Source: Ruegeria sp. ANG-R (GTDB taxonomy: Bacteria > Pseudomonadota > Alphaproteobacteria > Rhodobacterales > Rhodobacteraceae). Taken from it: 64,000 bases of DNA. The notes below the pieces were generated by a model. That model saw only the letters and a list, made by a program, of their open reading frames with translations. It ran no database searches and was not told the DNA's origin. Positions 27,397 to 36,254 of the stretch are shown piece after piece; the stretch's first letter is position 1; every line of letters starts with the position of its first letter. The stretch spans positions 186,001-250,000 of the forward strand of contig NZ_JWLJ01000006.1 of the NCBI RefSeq assembly GCF_000813985.1. Reading direction: 5' to 3'. The position numbers were made by a program, and so were the translations under genes.

Positions 27397-28697
27397 GTTC
27401 TATAATTTTGATGGATGTCGCTCTTCTCGTTACCTTGATGGTGTTGGGCGTTCCTGTTGCTATGACCTTTGTGGCCGCCGCCGCTTTCCTGATTATCTTT
27501 GGTGATTACAATTCAACCACGTTCCTGATCACCTCTGGCTACTCCAAGGTCTCGTCGGTCGTTCTGCTTGCCATTCCTCTTTATATTCTTGCTGGTGGCA
27601 TCATGACCCAGGGTGGAATTGCGAAACGCCTTTTGGATTTGGCTGACAGCATTCTCGGTCGCTATCGCTCTGGTCTGGGCGTGGTGACTGTCATCACCAC
27701 TGCTATTTTTGGCGCGATTTCGGGCATGGCCTCATCGGCTGTGGCCGCGATTGGTTCGATTGCGATCCCGAAAATGGTCGAACAAGGTTATGATCGTGGA
27801 TACGCAACCTCGCTGGTCAGCTGTTCAGCTGTATTGGCGCTGCTGATCCCACCAAGCGCGACGATGATCCTCTACGGATGGGTTACTGGCACTTCGATTG
27901 CGGCCTGCTTCCTTGCGCCGCTCCTGCCGGCTTGCCTTCTGATCGCGCTCTTTTCGTTCTGGAACATGGTTCTCACGAAAAAGATGGACATTGAGGTTGC
28001 AGACCCCCAACCGTTCAAGGTTCAGATGAAAACCGTGTTTCAGAGGTCTCGTGAGGCAGGTTTTGGCCTTGCCATGCCGCTGATCATTCTGGGTTTCATC
28101 TACGGCGGAATCACCACACCGACCGAAGCCGCCGCTGTTGCCGTTGTCTACGCTCTGCCGGTTGCCTTCCTGATCTACCGTGAGCTGACCTTCAAATCAT
28201 TCTATGATGTGGTCTGGAAATCCGCGCAGGTGACTTCGGTTCTGATGCTGGTCATCTTCACTGCGAACATGCTGGCGCGGGTTCTGACCCTTGAAGAGGT
28301 TCCTCAGCAGATTCTGGAATCTATGCTGGCCATCTCAAGCAACCCGGTCGTGCTGCTGTTGCTGGTCAATGCTTTCCTGCTGATGATCGGCATGTTCATG
28401 GAAGATATCTCGGGTATCCTGCTGGCTGCACCGCTTTTGCTGCCGGTCGTGACCGAAGCTGGTGTGCACCCGGTTCACTTCGCAGCGATCATCGGGACTA
28501 ACCTTGGCATGGGTCTGATTACACCGCCTACGGCTCCGATCCTGTACTTCGGAACGCTTATTGGCCAGACAACCCTTGCAAAGGTCGTGAAACCCACTCT
28601 GGTGTTCGTCTTCCTGGCCTATTTCCCGGTTGTTCTGATCACCACATTCCTGCCCGAGCTGTCGCTGTGGCTGCCACGGCTTGTGACCGGGCTCTAA
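27393..28697 (+). CDS. dctM: TRAP transporter large permease DctM (second system)
   Basis: A 434-residue permease with about twelve hydrophobic segments and the DctM motifs LLAIPLYILAGGIM, GAISGMASSAVAAIGS and LIPPSATMILYG. Translationally coupled to dctQ by a four-base overlap. A UspA-type gene follows after 14 bases, an arrangement known from TRAP operons such as that for ectoine uptake (TeaABC-TeaD). Confidence 0.92.
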   Translation: MSSIILMDVALLVTLMVLGVPVAMTFVAAAAFLIIFGDYNSTTFLITSGYSKVSSVVLLAIPLYILAGGIMTQGGIAKRLLDLADSILGRYRSGLGVVTVITTAIFGAISGMASSAVAAIGSIAIPKMVEQGYDRGYATSLVSCSAVLALLIPPSATMILYGWVTGTSIAACFLAPLLPACLLIALFSFWNMVLTKKMDIEVADPQPFKVQMKTVFQRSREAGFGLAMPLIILGFIYGGITTPTEAAAVAVVYALPVAFLIYRELTFKSFYDVVWKSAQVTSVLMLVIFTANMLARVLTLEEVPQQILESMLAISSNPVVLLLLVNAFLLMIGMFMEDISGILLAAPLLLPVVTEAGVHPVHFAAIIGTNLGMGLITPPTAPILYFGTLIGQTTLAKVVKPTLVFVFLAYFPVVLITTFLPELSLWLPRLVTGL

Positions 28698-28711
28698 GGG
28701 GAGAAACGCTC

Positions 28712-29161
28712 ATGAAACTCCGTGTACTTGTTCCCGTTGATGTGGAAGACGAACGCTCCTGGACCAATGTGTTGCCGCTTTTGCGGCAACACGCCAAGGG
28801 CAACGACGTTGAAGTATCAGTGGTCACCGTTGTCCCGGAATTGGGGACAGTGATTGCTCAGGCCGCGCAAGCTGCCCCGTTCACTTCGTTCGTACCTTCG
28901 GAACTGAAAGACAAGGCCCTCGCCCTCGCAGGCGACCGGCTGAGAGAAATTGTGGGCACTGATGAATTTGGAGAGATCCGGCATATTGTTCGGTCGGGTT
29001 CGATCTATTCAGAAGTTCTTCAAACCGCAGAGGACATTTCCGCGAACCTTATCGTGGTGATGTCTCATATCCCTGACTTTGGCGATTACCTCTTGGGGCC
29101 AAACGCCGCCAAGATCGTTCGTCACGCAAAGTGTTCTGTGCTGGTCGTTCGACCAGAATAG
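28712..29161 (+). CDS. Universal stress protein (UspA family), TRAP-associated
   Basis: A 149-residue UspA protein. The start at 28712 follows GGGGAG; the longer frame from 28667 overlaps dctM. The ATP-binding motif is recognisable in VMSHIPDFGDYLLGPNAAKIVRHAKCSVLVVRPE (G-2x-G-9x-S type; the end of the protein). In the ectoine TRAP operon the UspA protein TeaD binds ATP and modulates transport; a similar role is likely here by position. Confidence 0.88.
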   Translation: MKLRVLVPVDVEDERSWTNVLPLLRQHAKGNDVEVSVVTVVPELGTVIAQAAQAAPFTSFVPSELKDKALALAGDRLREIVGTDEFGEIRHIVRSGSIYSEVLQTAEDISANLIVVMSHIPDFGDYLLGPNAAKIVRHAKCSVLVVRPE

Positions 29162-29174
29162 ACAAGGTTTCAAA

Positions 29175-29723
29175 ATGGCTAAATCGAAAGAAATGCTCGA
29201 TAAACTTCGAGCTGACAAGTTATCTGTGGCAGTGATCATGACGGGCGGGACCATCGCCAAAAGTTATGATCCTTCAGAAGCAAAGCTGTACAACTTTGAA
29301 CCGAAAGTCAAAGACCTCATCGGCGAGCTGCGCATTGACGACCTTGACTTGACTTTCGTCGATCTGATGCATCGGGACTCGCTGGAAATCGGCGACGACG
29401 AACGCAAGGAAATCATCGGTAAGATCAGCGAAACAGCCAAATGCTTCGATGCTGTTCTCGTGACTCACGGAACCGACACACTTCCCGATACAGCGGAAGA
29501 GCTTTGCCATTCTAACGAAAAACTCAATGTCCCGGTGGTGTTTACCGGGGCAATGATCCCCCACACAGTCAAAGGATCTGACGCCGCGCAAAACGTGACC
29601 GAGGCGTTACTCGCGCTGCGGATTTTATCCGCAGGCGTCTACATCGTGTTCCACAACCGCATCCTGTCTTTGCCTGGAGTTCGCAAAGATTATGAAAACC
29701 TCACATTCGAGAAGGTAAACTGA
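29175..29723 (+). CDS. Single-domain asparaginase-like protein
   Basis: A 182-residue protein corresponding only to the N-terminal domain of type I/II asparaginases, which are about 330 residues. Both active-site motifs are present: MTGGTIAK with the nucleophile-equivalent Thr26, and THGTDT with Thr100-Asp101. The Lys equivalent is probably Lys133 in TVKGSDA. The C-terminal domain, which completes the active site of the neighbouring subunit in true asparaginases, is absent, with no trace downstream because the lyase gene starts in the stop codon (TGATG). It may hydrolyse an amide of the substrate, or act otherwise. Confidence 0.8.
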   Translation: MAKSKEMLDKLRADKLSVAVIMTGGTIAKSYDPSEAKLYNFEPKVKDLIGELRIDDLDLTFVDLMHRDSLEIGDDERKEIIGKISETAKCFDAVLVTHGTDTLPDTAEELCHSNEKLNVPVVFTGAMIPHTVKGSDAAQNVTEALLALRILSAGVYIVFHNRILSLPGVRKDYENLTFEKVN

Positions 29724-31138
29724 TGTCGCGCTTCGAAACAGACAGCATCGGTCAACGTGAGCTGCCTGACGATGCTCTTTTTGGTGTAAATACGCTGCGA
29801 GGCGCAGAGAACTTTGACATCTCGCCTCTGAAAATCGGGCGTGAGCCGGCTTTTGTGCGTGCGCTTGCCTTCATCAAAATGGCAGCCGCAAAAGCCAACG
29901 GTGAAATCGGGGCTATCAGCCCGGATCAGAGCGCAGCTATCGTCGCAGCATGTGAAGAAATCGTAGCCGGAAAACACCACGACCAGTTTGTGGTTGATCT
30001 GTTGGAAGGCTCCGGCGGTACATCCATAAACATGAACGCGAACGAGGTCATAGCCAACCGCGCTCTGCAGATCATGGGTCACAAAGCAGGTGACTATCAG
30101 CACCTCAATCCAAATGATCACGTCAACAACGGGCAATCAACCAACGACGTTGTACCTTCGGCGGTGAAGCTGGCTGTGCTTGAGAAATCTTCTGCGCTGA
30201 TTCAATCTTTGGGTCTTCTCGCAGACGCGCTCAAAGCCAAATCTGAGGATCTGGCGCACGTCCTGAAAATCGGCCGAACCTGTATGCAGGCTGCTCAACC
30301 GATGACGCTTGGGCAGGAGTTTGGTGGCTATGCAGCAGCGATGTATCGCGCTCAGTTCAAGTCTGCCGAAGTTGTAAAAGATCTAACCACGTTGCCCCTC
30401 GGCGGAACTGCAATCGGGACTGGTCTGGGTGCGAAGCCCGGATACAAAGAAGCGGTCTATCGTCATTTGTCGGCGGATATTGGTCTCTCCTTCAAACCCG
30501 CCGAAGACATGTTTGATGGGATGCAAAACTCGGACACGTTTGCACGTGTTTCGTCTGAATTCCGCATTGCTGCCGAGGTTATCGGCAAGATCAGCCTTGA
30601 CTTGATCATCCTGTCTTCCGGCAACAAATCCGGGATTGGTGAGATTATTCTGCCCGCAGTTCAACCGGGTTCTTCAATCATGCCAGGCAAGATAAACCCG
30701 GTTCTGCCCATGATGATGCAGCAGGTGGCTTATGCTGTGGTTGGAAACGACGCCGCCGTCTCTTTGGCATCACTCGGTGGACAGCTTGAAATCAACCACT
30801 TTGAGCCGGTTATCGCATCGCGTTTGTTCGACACGATGGATCTCCTTGCCCGAGGCAGTTGGATCTTTGCCGAAAAATGCATCGCCGGTATCGAGGCAAA
30901 CCAAGAACAGGCGTTGGAGAACCTACTTGGCTCGTCAGCGCTAGCCACCGTGTTTGTTCCCGCACTTGGTTACGCCAAAGTTTCTCAAATCGTCAAAGAA
31001 GCTGAAGCCAAGGGCCAGCTCTTTGTAGATGTCATAGTCGATTTGGGCCTGATGACGAAAGAGGATGTCATTGACGCGCTAAAAGCAGCGACAGGTTCCG
31101 ACTTTTCCAAAGCAACCACTCCAGAACAAGAACAATAA
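29723..31138 (+). CDS. Aspartase/fumarase superfamily C-N lyase, aspartate ammonia-lyase-like
   Basis: A 471-residue lyase. Family signatures are NNGQSTNDV (about 133-141), the GGTAIGTG segment and the mobile loop GSSIMPGKINPVLP (about 318-331) with the catalytic Ser. The loop and the following QQVAYAVVGND resemble aspartases more than fumarases. The superfamily releases fumarate from aspartate or N-substituted aspartates such as EDDS. It overlaps the asparaginase-like gene and soxB by one base each, so all three are co-translated. The substrate may be aspartate itself or an N-substituted aspartate; sequence alone does not decide. Confidence 0.82.
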   Translation: MSRFETDSIGQRELPDDALFGVNTLRGAENFDISPLKIGREPAFVRALAFIKMAAAKANGEIGAISPDQSAAIVAACEEIVAGKHHDQFVVDLLEGSGGTSINMNANEVIANRALQIMGHKAGDYQHLNPNDHVNNGQSTNDVVPSAVKLAVLEKSSALIQSLGLLADALKAKSEDLAHVLKIGRTCMQAAQPMTLGQEFGGYAAAMYRAQFKSAEVVKDLTTLPLGGTAIGTGLGAKPGYKEAVYRHLSADIGLSFKPAEDMFDGMQNSDTFARVSSEFRIAAEVIGKISLDLIILSSGNKSGIGEIILPAVQPGSSIMPGKINPVLPMMMQQVAYAVVGNDAAVSLASLGGQLEINHFEPVIASRLFDTMDLLARGSWIFAEKCIAGIEANQEQALENLLGSSALATVFVPALGYAKVSQIVKEAEAKGQLFVDVIVDLGLMTKEDVIDALKAATGSDFSKATTPEQEQ

Positions 31139-32394
31139 TGACCAAGTATTCAGCCTTGTCGGTGTTCCGCCACGCCTTAAGCGGAAACAAGAACTGGGGT
31201 CGCGCATGGCGCGATCCTGAACCCAAATCATCCTATGATGTCGTCATCGTTGGTGGCGGCGGGCATGGGCTTGCCACGGCGTATTATCTCGCCAAAGAAC
31301 ACGGCATCACAAATGTCGCCGTCGTCGAGCAGGGATGGCTCGGCGGCGGCAATACGGGTCGCAACACGACGATTGTGCGTTCGAACTACATGATGCCCGG
31401 CAACACCATGTTCTACGAGCGCTCTATGCAGCTTTGGGAAAACCTGAGCCAGGATCTGAACTACAATGTGATGATCTCGCAACGGGGACAGTACAACCTC
31501 TGCCATTCTCCCGGGCAGATGGATGCGGCACGGCGACGCGGTAATATCATGCGTGCAAACGGAATTGACGCTGAATTGTTTGATCGCGAAGAGGTTAAGC
31601 GCCGCCTGCCGTATCTCGATTACTCAGAAAACGCCCGCTTCCCGATCCACGGTGCGATTTATCAGAGCCGGGCTGGAACAGCGCGCCATGATGCCGTGGC
31701 ATGGGGATACGCACGCGGCGCGGACCAACGCGGGGTGGACATCCTTCAGCAGCGCGAAGTCACAGGCTATCTCTGGGACGGCGGCAAGATTGTAGGCGTT
31801 CAAACTAATCGCGGAGACATTCGCGCCCAAAAGGTTGCCTTGTGCGTGGCCGGTCATTCAGGTCACCTCGCACATATGGCAGGTCTGCGGCTGCCAGTTG
31901 AAACGCATTCTCTTCAGGCTTACGTCACCGAGCCCTACAAGCCTTTGGTAGACACGGTCATCAGTTTTGGCGCAGCGCATTTCTACATCAGCCAATCTGA
32001 CAAAGGTGGTCTTGTTCTGGGCGGCGATCTGGACATGTACAACTCTTATGCGCAGCGCGGCGGGTTGCCGATTGTTGAACACACGCTTGCCAGCGCGAAA
32101 GCCCTGATGCCTTGCGTTTCAAGGCTCAAACTGCTGCGTCACTGGGCCGGGGTGATGGACATGTCAATGGACGGCTCGCCCTTCATCACAAAAACCCCTG
32201 TCGACGGCCTCTATCTGAACGGTGGTTGGTGTTACGGCGGCTTCAAAGCAACTCCTGCGTCCGGATGGTGTTTTGCCCACACAATCGCCAAAGATGAACC
32301 CCACGAGGACAACGCAGAGTTCACACTGGATCGGTTCAACCGCGGCTACCAAATCGACGAAAAGGGCATGGGCCCACAGCCAAACGCGCATTGA
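31138..32394 (+). CDS. soxB: Heterotetrameric sarcosine oxidase beta subunit
   Basis: A 418-residue FAD-dependent amine oxidase. The dinucleotide fold reads VVIVGGGGHGLATAYYLAKE near residue 35, and RNTTIVRSNYM and YQSRAGTARHDAVAWGYARGA match SoxB around the flavin sites. SoxB carries the sarcosine-oxidising FAD and, with SoxA, the covalent FMN. It starts in the stop codon of the lyase gene. The full soxB-D-A-G order of the classic four-subunit enzyme follows, so this is a complete oxidase. Homologues also act on other N-methyl amino acids. Confidence 0.92.
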   Translation: MTKYSALSVFRHALSGNKNWGRAWRDPEPKSSYDVVIVGGGGHGLATAYYLAKEHGITNVAVVEQGWLGGGNTGRNTTIVRSNYMMPGNTMFYERSMQLWENLSQDLNYNVMISQRGQYNLCHSPGQMDAARRRGNIMRANGIDAELFDREEVKRRLPYLDYSENARFPIHGAIYQSRAGTARHDAVAWGYARGADQRGVDILQQREVTGYLWDGGKIVGVQTNRGDIRAQKVALCVAGHSGHLAHMAGLRLPVETHSLQAYVTEPYKPLVDTVISFGAAHFYISQSDKGGLVLGGDLDMYNSYAQRGGLPIVEHTLASAKALMPCVSRLKLLRHWAGVMDMSMDGSPFITKTPVDGLYLNGGWCYGGFKATPASGWCFAHTIAKDEPHEDNAEFTLDRFNRGYQIDEKGMGPQPNAH

Positions 32395-32403
32395 GGTGAC
32401 AGT

Positions 32404-32670
32404 ATGATCAGGATCAAATGCCCGATCTGCGGGCTTCGCAACGAAACAGAATTCACCTACGGGGCGGACGCAACCGTCAAACGCCCCGAAATGGGTGAAC
32501 AGGAACAACAGCCCTGGGTGGATTATGTGTTCAACCGCGACAACCCACGCGGATGGCACAAGGAATATTGGCACCATGTTCAGGGGTGCCGCCAATGGGT
32601 TGTTCTGGAAAGAAACACCCTCACTCACGAAATCGGCGAATGCAAACTGGCACGGGAGGTCGAGCAATGA
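32404..32670 (+). CDS. soxD: Sarcosine oxidase delta subunit
   Basis: An 88-residue protein starting IRIKCPICGLRNETEFTY, with a C-x2-C zinc pair at residues 6-9, and further candidate ligands in YWHHVQGCRQW (about residue 60). This is the small zinc-binding delta subunit of the heterotetramer. GAGGTG lies seven bases before the ATG. It overlaps soxA by four bases (ATGA). Confidence 0.92.
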   Translation: MIRIKCPICGLRNETEFTYGADATVKRPEMGEQEQQPWVDYVFNRDNPRGWHKEYWHHVQGCRQWVVLERNTLTHEIGECKLAREVEQ

Positions 32671-35663
32671 AGCGTCTGGATACCGGCGGTCGCATCGACC
32701 GTTCCAAGCCACTTTCGGTCACGTTTGACGGCACCGCACTGCCCGCCTACCACGGCGATACACTGGCATCTGCGATGCTGGCTGGCGACACGATGGTAGT
32801 TGGTCGGAGCTTTAAATATCACCGGCCACGCGGAGTTTATTCCGCCGGTGTAGAAGAACCGGGCGCGATGGTTCACCTGCGCGACGGAAACCGACATGAA
32901 CCGAATGCACGCGCAACCGTTGTTGAAGCGTTTGATGGCTTGGTATCATCCGGCCAAAACGCCTGGCCCAATGTTCGGTTTGACGTTGGGGCTGTAAACG
33001 GCCTGTTCTCGCCGTTTTTGAGTGCTGGCTTTTACTATAAAACCTTCATTGGCCCGTTCAAAAACACCACAAAGTTCTGGATGATGTGCGAAGCCTTCAT
33101 CCGGAAAGCGGCCGGAATGGGCCGTGGGACCTATCTCGAAGATCCCGATCACTACGAAAAACGCAACGCATTCTGTGACGTATTGGTGATTGGCGGCGGT
33201 GTCGCTGGGCTGTCCGCAGCTTTGGCAGCTGGTCGATCTGGAGCAAAGGTCATCCTCGCGGAACAAGATTTTGAGCTGGGTGGCGCGGTTCTGAGTGAAC
33301 CGATTGGTGGAGAAGACGAAGCGTGGGTGGAAGCTGTTTTGACAGAGCTTCAATCCATGGAAAACGTCCGAATTCTCACGCGAACGACCGCCTTTGGCGC
33401 TTATGATGGGGACGTCTATGGCTTGGTCGAGCGGGTTTCGGATCACTTGAAGGCCCCAGAAAACCATCAGGTTCGTCAACGCTATTGGATGGTGCACGCT
33501 GAGCGCTCGATCCTGGCGACCGGTGCTATCGAACGTCCGCTGGTTTTTGGCGGCAATGACAAACCCGGTGTGATGCTGGCGAATGCAGCCAGAACTTACC
33601 TGAACCGGTTCGCCATTTTGCCCGGAGAGAGTGTTGTCGTCTGCACGAATAATGACAGTGCATACGAAACAGCTGCGGAGCTTGCACGGGCTGGCGCAAC
33701 CGTAACTCTCGCTGAAATGAGGGCTTCTGTTCCCTCCAGCCTGACCCACGAAGCCACCGAAGCGGGCGTTTCAATTTTGATTGGCCACGCGGTTTTGGAG
33801 GCACGCGGAAAGTCGCGCGTTGCGTCCGCAGTTGTGGTTCCAATTGATGCATCGGGACAGGCCTCGGGTGCGCCGAAAACGATACCGGCAGATCTGATCG
33901 CAACATCGGGCGGATGGTCTCCGGCCGTTCACCTGTGGAGCCATCTCTTCGGCAAGCCGATCTACAATGAAGATGCTGCATGTTTTATTCCGCGTTCGGA
34001 AGAAAACCACAAGATGCAGGCAGCAGGCACGGCGATGGCTACAACGTCTCTGTCCGAAACAATCGAGCAGGGATTTGATCAGGGCGTAAAAGCTGCACAG
34101 GCCACAGGCCACGCAAAAGAATGCGGTGCGCGACCTGATCACTTCATGACCGGTGCATACTGGCAAAGGGGCATCGAACCGATCTGGGCAGTCGTCCGCA
34201 CCAATGGAAAATGTCAGGGCAAAGCCTTTGTCGATTTCCAGCATGACGTCAAAATCAGCGACATCGATCAGGCCCACCTCGAAGGCTATGTATCGGTTGA
34301 ACACCTGAAACGGTACACAACGACGGGGATGGCAACCGACCAGGGCAAGCTTTCTAACGTCAATGCGCTGGCGCGTATGTCAGAGCTTCGAGGTATGAAA
34401 ATACCGGAAGTCGGAACAACGACCTTCCGACCCCCGTTCACGCCAATCTCAATGGCCTCTTTGGTTGGCCACGAACATGGAAAGCATTTCCGACCAACGC
34501 GGCTTTCGCCAATACACCACTGGCACGTCGAGAATGGCGCGAAGATGACCGAAGCCGGAGCCTGGATGCGGCCTTGGTACTACGCTGAAGCAGGCGAAGG
34601 TCTCGACGAGGCCTATATTCGCGAAGCAGCTCATGTGCGTGAGCATGTTGGGATGGTTGATGTCTCGACCCTCGGCAAAATCGCGATTCAAGGCCCCGAC
34701 GCCGCTGAATTCCTGAACCGGATGTATGTCAACGGTTGGAAAACGCTGCAGGTCGGCCGCTTGCGTTACGGTGTGATGTTGCGTGAAGACGGTTTTGTCA
34801 TGGACGATGGGGCCACCGCGCGTTTGGGAGAACATGATTACTTCATGTCGACCACGACGGCGAATGCCGCAAAGGTTCTGGCTTTTTCTGAACATCTTCT
34901 GCAAACCGCATGGAAAGACCTGAAAGTTCATGTGACCACTGTAACGGATCAATGGGCTGCCATCGCTGTGGCAGGTCCAAAAGCCCGCGACTTGTTATCG
35001 AACGTCTTTAAGGGTGCTGATCTGAGCCGCGAAGCACTGCCCAACAATCACTTTACTTATGCCAAGCTCGATGGGGTCGCGGTCCGAATTCACCGGATGT
35101 CGTATTCTGGTGAGCTGGCTTATGAGGTGTATATCCCGTCGGGCTATGCCCGCGCAGTTTGGGAAACTCTTCACGAACAAGGCCAGAAGTATCGGATCAA
35201 GCCTTACGGCACGGAATCTATGAGCACGCTCAGGATCGAAAAAGGACACGTTGCCGGGCCCGAACTTGAAGGCCGGACAACGATGAAGGATCTCGGCCTC
35301 GAAGCGTTTGCCTCCTCCAAGAAACCCTTTGTCGGTTCGGTGTTGCGGAAGCGACCAGTCTTGGAAGATCCGGAACGTCCAACCCTGGTTGGTCTTGAAA
35401 TCGACGGTGCCACGGGTGCCAAATCCGGTTCCATTCTCTTCCCGAAGACGGGAGAGACAAAGGGGCATGGCGATGGGTGGGTCTCTTCCACCACCTACTC
35501 GCCTGCTCTCGGAAAGAACATCGCCCTTGCCCTGTTAAAAAACGGCTCATCCCGGAAAGGTGAAACCGTCCGCGTGGTGAACTTCATCGGCAATGAGACA
35601 CTGACTGCAAAGGTGGTGTCACACCATTTCTTTGATCCGAAAGGAGAGCGGCAAAATGCTTGA
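32667..35663 (+). CDS. soxA: Sarcosine oxidase alpha subunit
   Basis: A 998-residue protein, the usual SoxA size. It has an N-terminal region with GRSFKYHRPRGVYSAG, an NAD-binding fold at about 170-200 (VLVIGGGVAGLSAALAAGRSGA) and a C-terminal T-protein-like domain (from about 610) that in SoxA binds tetrahydrofolate and takes up the methyl group as methylene-THF. The start at 32667 is set by the ATGA overlap with soxD; the frame is open further upstream but is inside soxD. It overlaps soxG by eight bases. Confidence 0.93.
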   Translation: MKRLDTGGRIDRSKPLSVTFDGTALPAYHGDTLASAMLAGDTMVVGRSFKYHRPRGVYSAGVEEPGAMVHLRDGNRHEPNARATVVEAFDGLVSSGQNAWPNVRFDVGAVNGLFSPFLSAGFYYKTFIGPFKNTTKFWMMCEAFIRKAAGMGRGTYLEDPDHYEKRNAFCDVLVIGGGVAGLSAALAAGRSGAKVILAEQDFELGGAVLSEPIGGEDEAWVEAVLTELQSMENVRILTRTTAFGAYDGDVYGLVERVSDHLKAPENHQVRQRYWMVHAERSILATGAIERPLVFGGNDKPGVMLANAARTYLNRFAILPGESVVVCTNNDSAYETAAELARAGATVTLAEMRASVPSSLTHEATEAGVSILIGHAVLEARGKSRVASAVVVPIDASGQASGAPKTIPADLIATSGGWSPAVHLWSHLFGKPIYNEDAACFIPRSEENHKMQAAGTAMATTSLSETIEQGFDQGVKAAQATGHAKECGARPDHFMTGAYWQRGIEPIWAVVRTNGKCQGKAFVDFQHDVKISDIDQAHLEGYVSVEHLKRYTTTGMATDQGKLSNVNALARMSELRGMKIPEVGTTTFRPPFTPISMASLVGHEHGKHFRPTRLSPIHHWHVENGAKMTEAGAWMRPWYYAEAGEGLDEAYIREAAHVREHVGMVDVSTLGKIAIQGPDAAEFLNRMYVNGWKTLQVGRLRYGVMLREDGFVMDDGATARLGEHDYFMSTTTANAAKVLAFSEHLLQTAWKDLKVHVTTVTDQWAAIAVAGPKARDLLSNVFKGADLSREALPNNHFTYAKLDGVAVRIHRMSYSGELAYEVYIPSGYARAVWETLHEQGQKYRIKPYGTESMSTLRIEKGHVAGPELEGRTTMKDLGLEAFASSKKPFVGSVLRKRPVLEDPERPTLVGLEIDGATGAKSGSILFPKTGETKGHGDGWVSSTTYSPALGKNIALALLKNGSSRKGETVRVVNFIGNETLTAKVVSHHFFDPKGERQNA

Positions 35664-36225
35664 GCTTTGTTCCCCCCTCAACTCCAAGCTTCAAGCTGGC
35701 CGCTTCGGCGCACAGGGCGAGACCGGCATTGCGCTGGGCGGACGTCCTGTGCGCGATCTCTGGCAGATCGCCGGGTGGGGTGATTTTGAGGCGGCTGCCA
35801 TCGAGGTCCTTTCGGATCTCGGGCTTTGTGGGCTTGGAAGCTATTCTCTTGCGTCAAGGGCAAAGGGCCGGACCGCATGGCGAATTGCGCCCGACAAAAT
35901 CCTCATCGAAAATGCCGGCAATTTGTCTGACTACATGTCTGCAAATCTCGCCACGCTTGATCTATCGCACGCTCGGACGGTGATTTTGCTATCGGGGACT
36001 CAGGCACGTGACGTTCTTTCGCAACTAATAGCGATTGACGTGACAGAGACTGCGTTTCCTGAAGGGCGATTTTTGCAAACCGGCATCCATCACGTGGGCG
36101 TGCTCATCCAGTGTATGGGGCAAAATGCGTTCGAAATCTATGCCCCTGTCACATGGGCCGAGACTGTCTGGGAAGTTATTTGCGAAAACGCGAAGCCCTT
36201 CGGTGTAGAGATTGTCGCCGATTAA
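35656..36225 (+). CDS. soxG: Sarcosine oxidase gamma subunit
   Basis: A 189-residue SoxG protein. ATG 35656 has AAGGAGAG at 35641 and lies in the end of soxA. The sequence shows the family's LADLSHARTVILLSGTQARDVLSQL-like core (here LDLSHARTVILLSGTQA) and the closing YAPVTWAETVWEVI. It is the last gene of the operon. The usual folate-recycling genes that often follow soxG are absent; an IS element begins 30 bases later. Confidence 0.9.
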   Translation: MLELCSPLNSKLQAGRFGAQGETGIALGGRPVRDLWQIAGWGDFEAAAIEVLSDLGLCGLGSYSLASRAKGRTAWRIAPDKILIENAGNLSDYMSANLATLDLSHARTVILLSGTQARDVLSQLIAIDVTETAFPEGRFLQTGIHHVGVLIQCMGQNAFEIYAPVTWAETVWEVICENAKPFGVEIVAD

Positions 36226-36254
36226 TGTTGGTGCGCGGTTTTCTGGAGTGCCAC

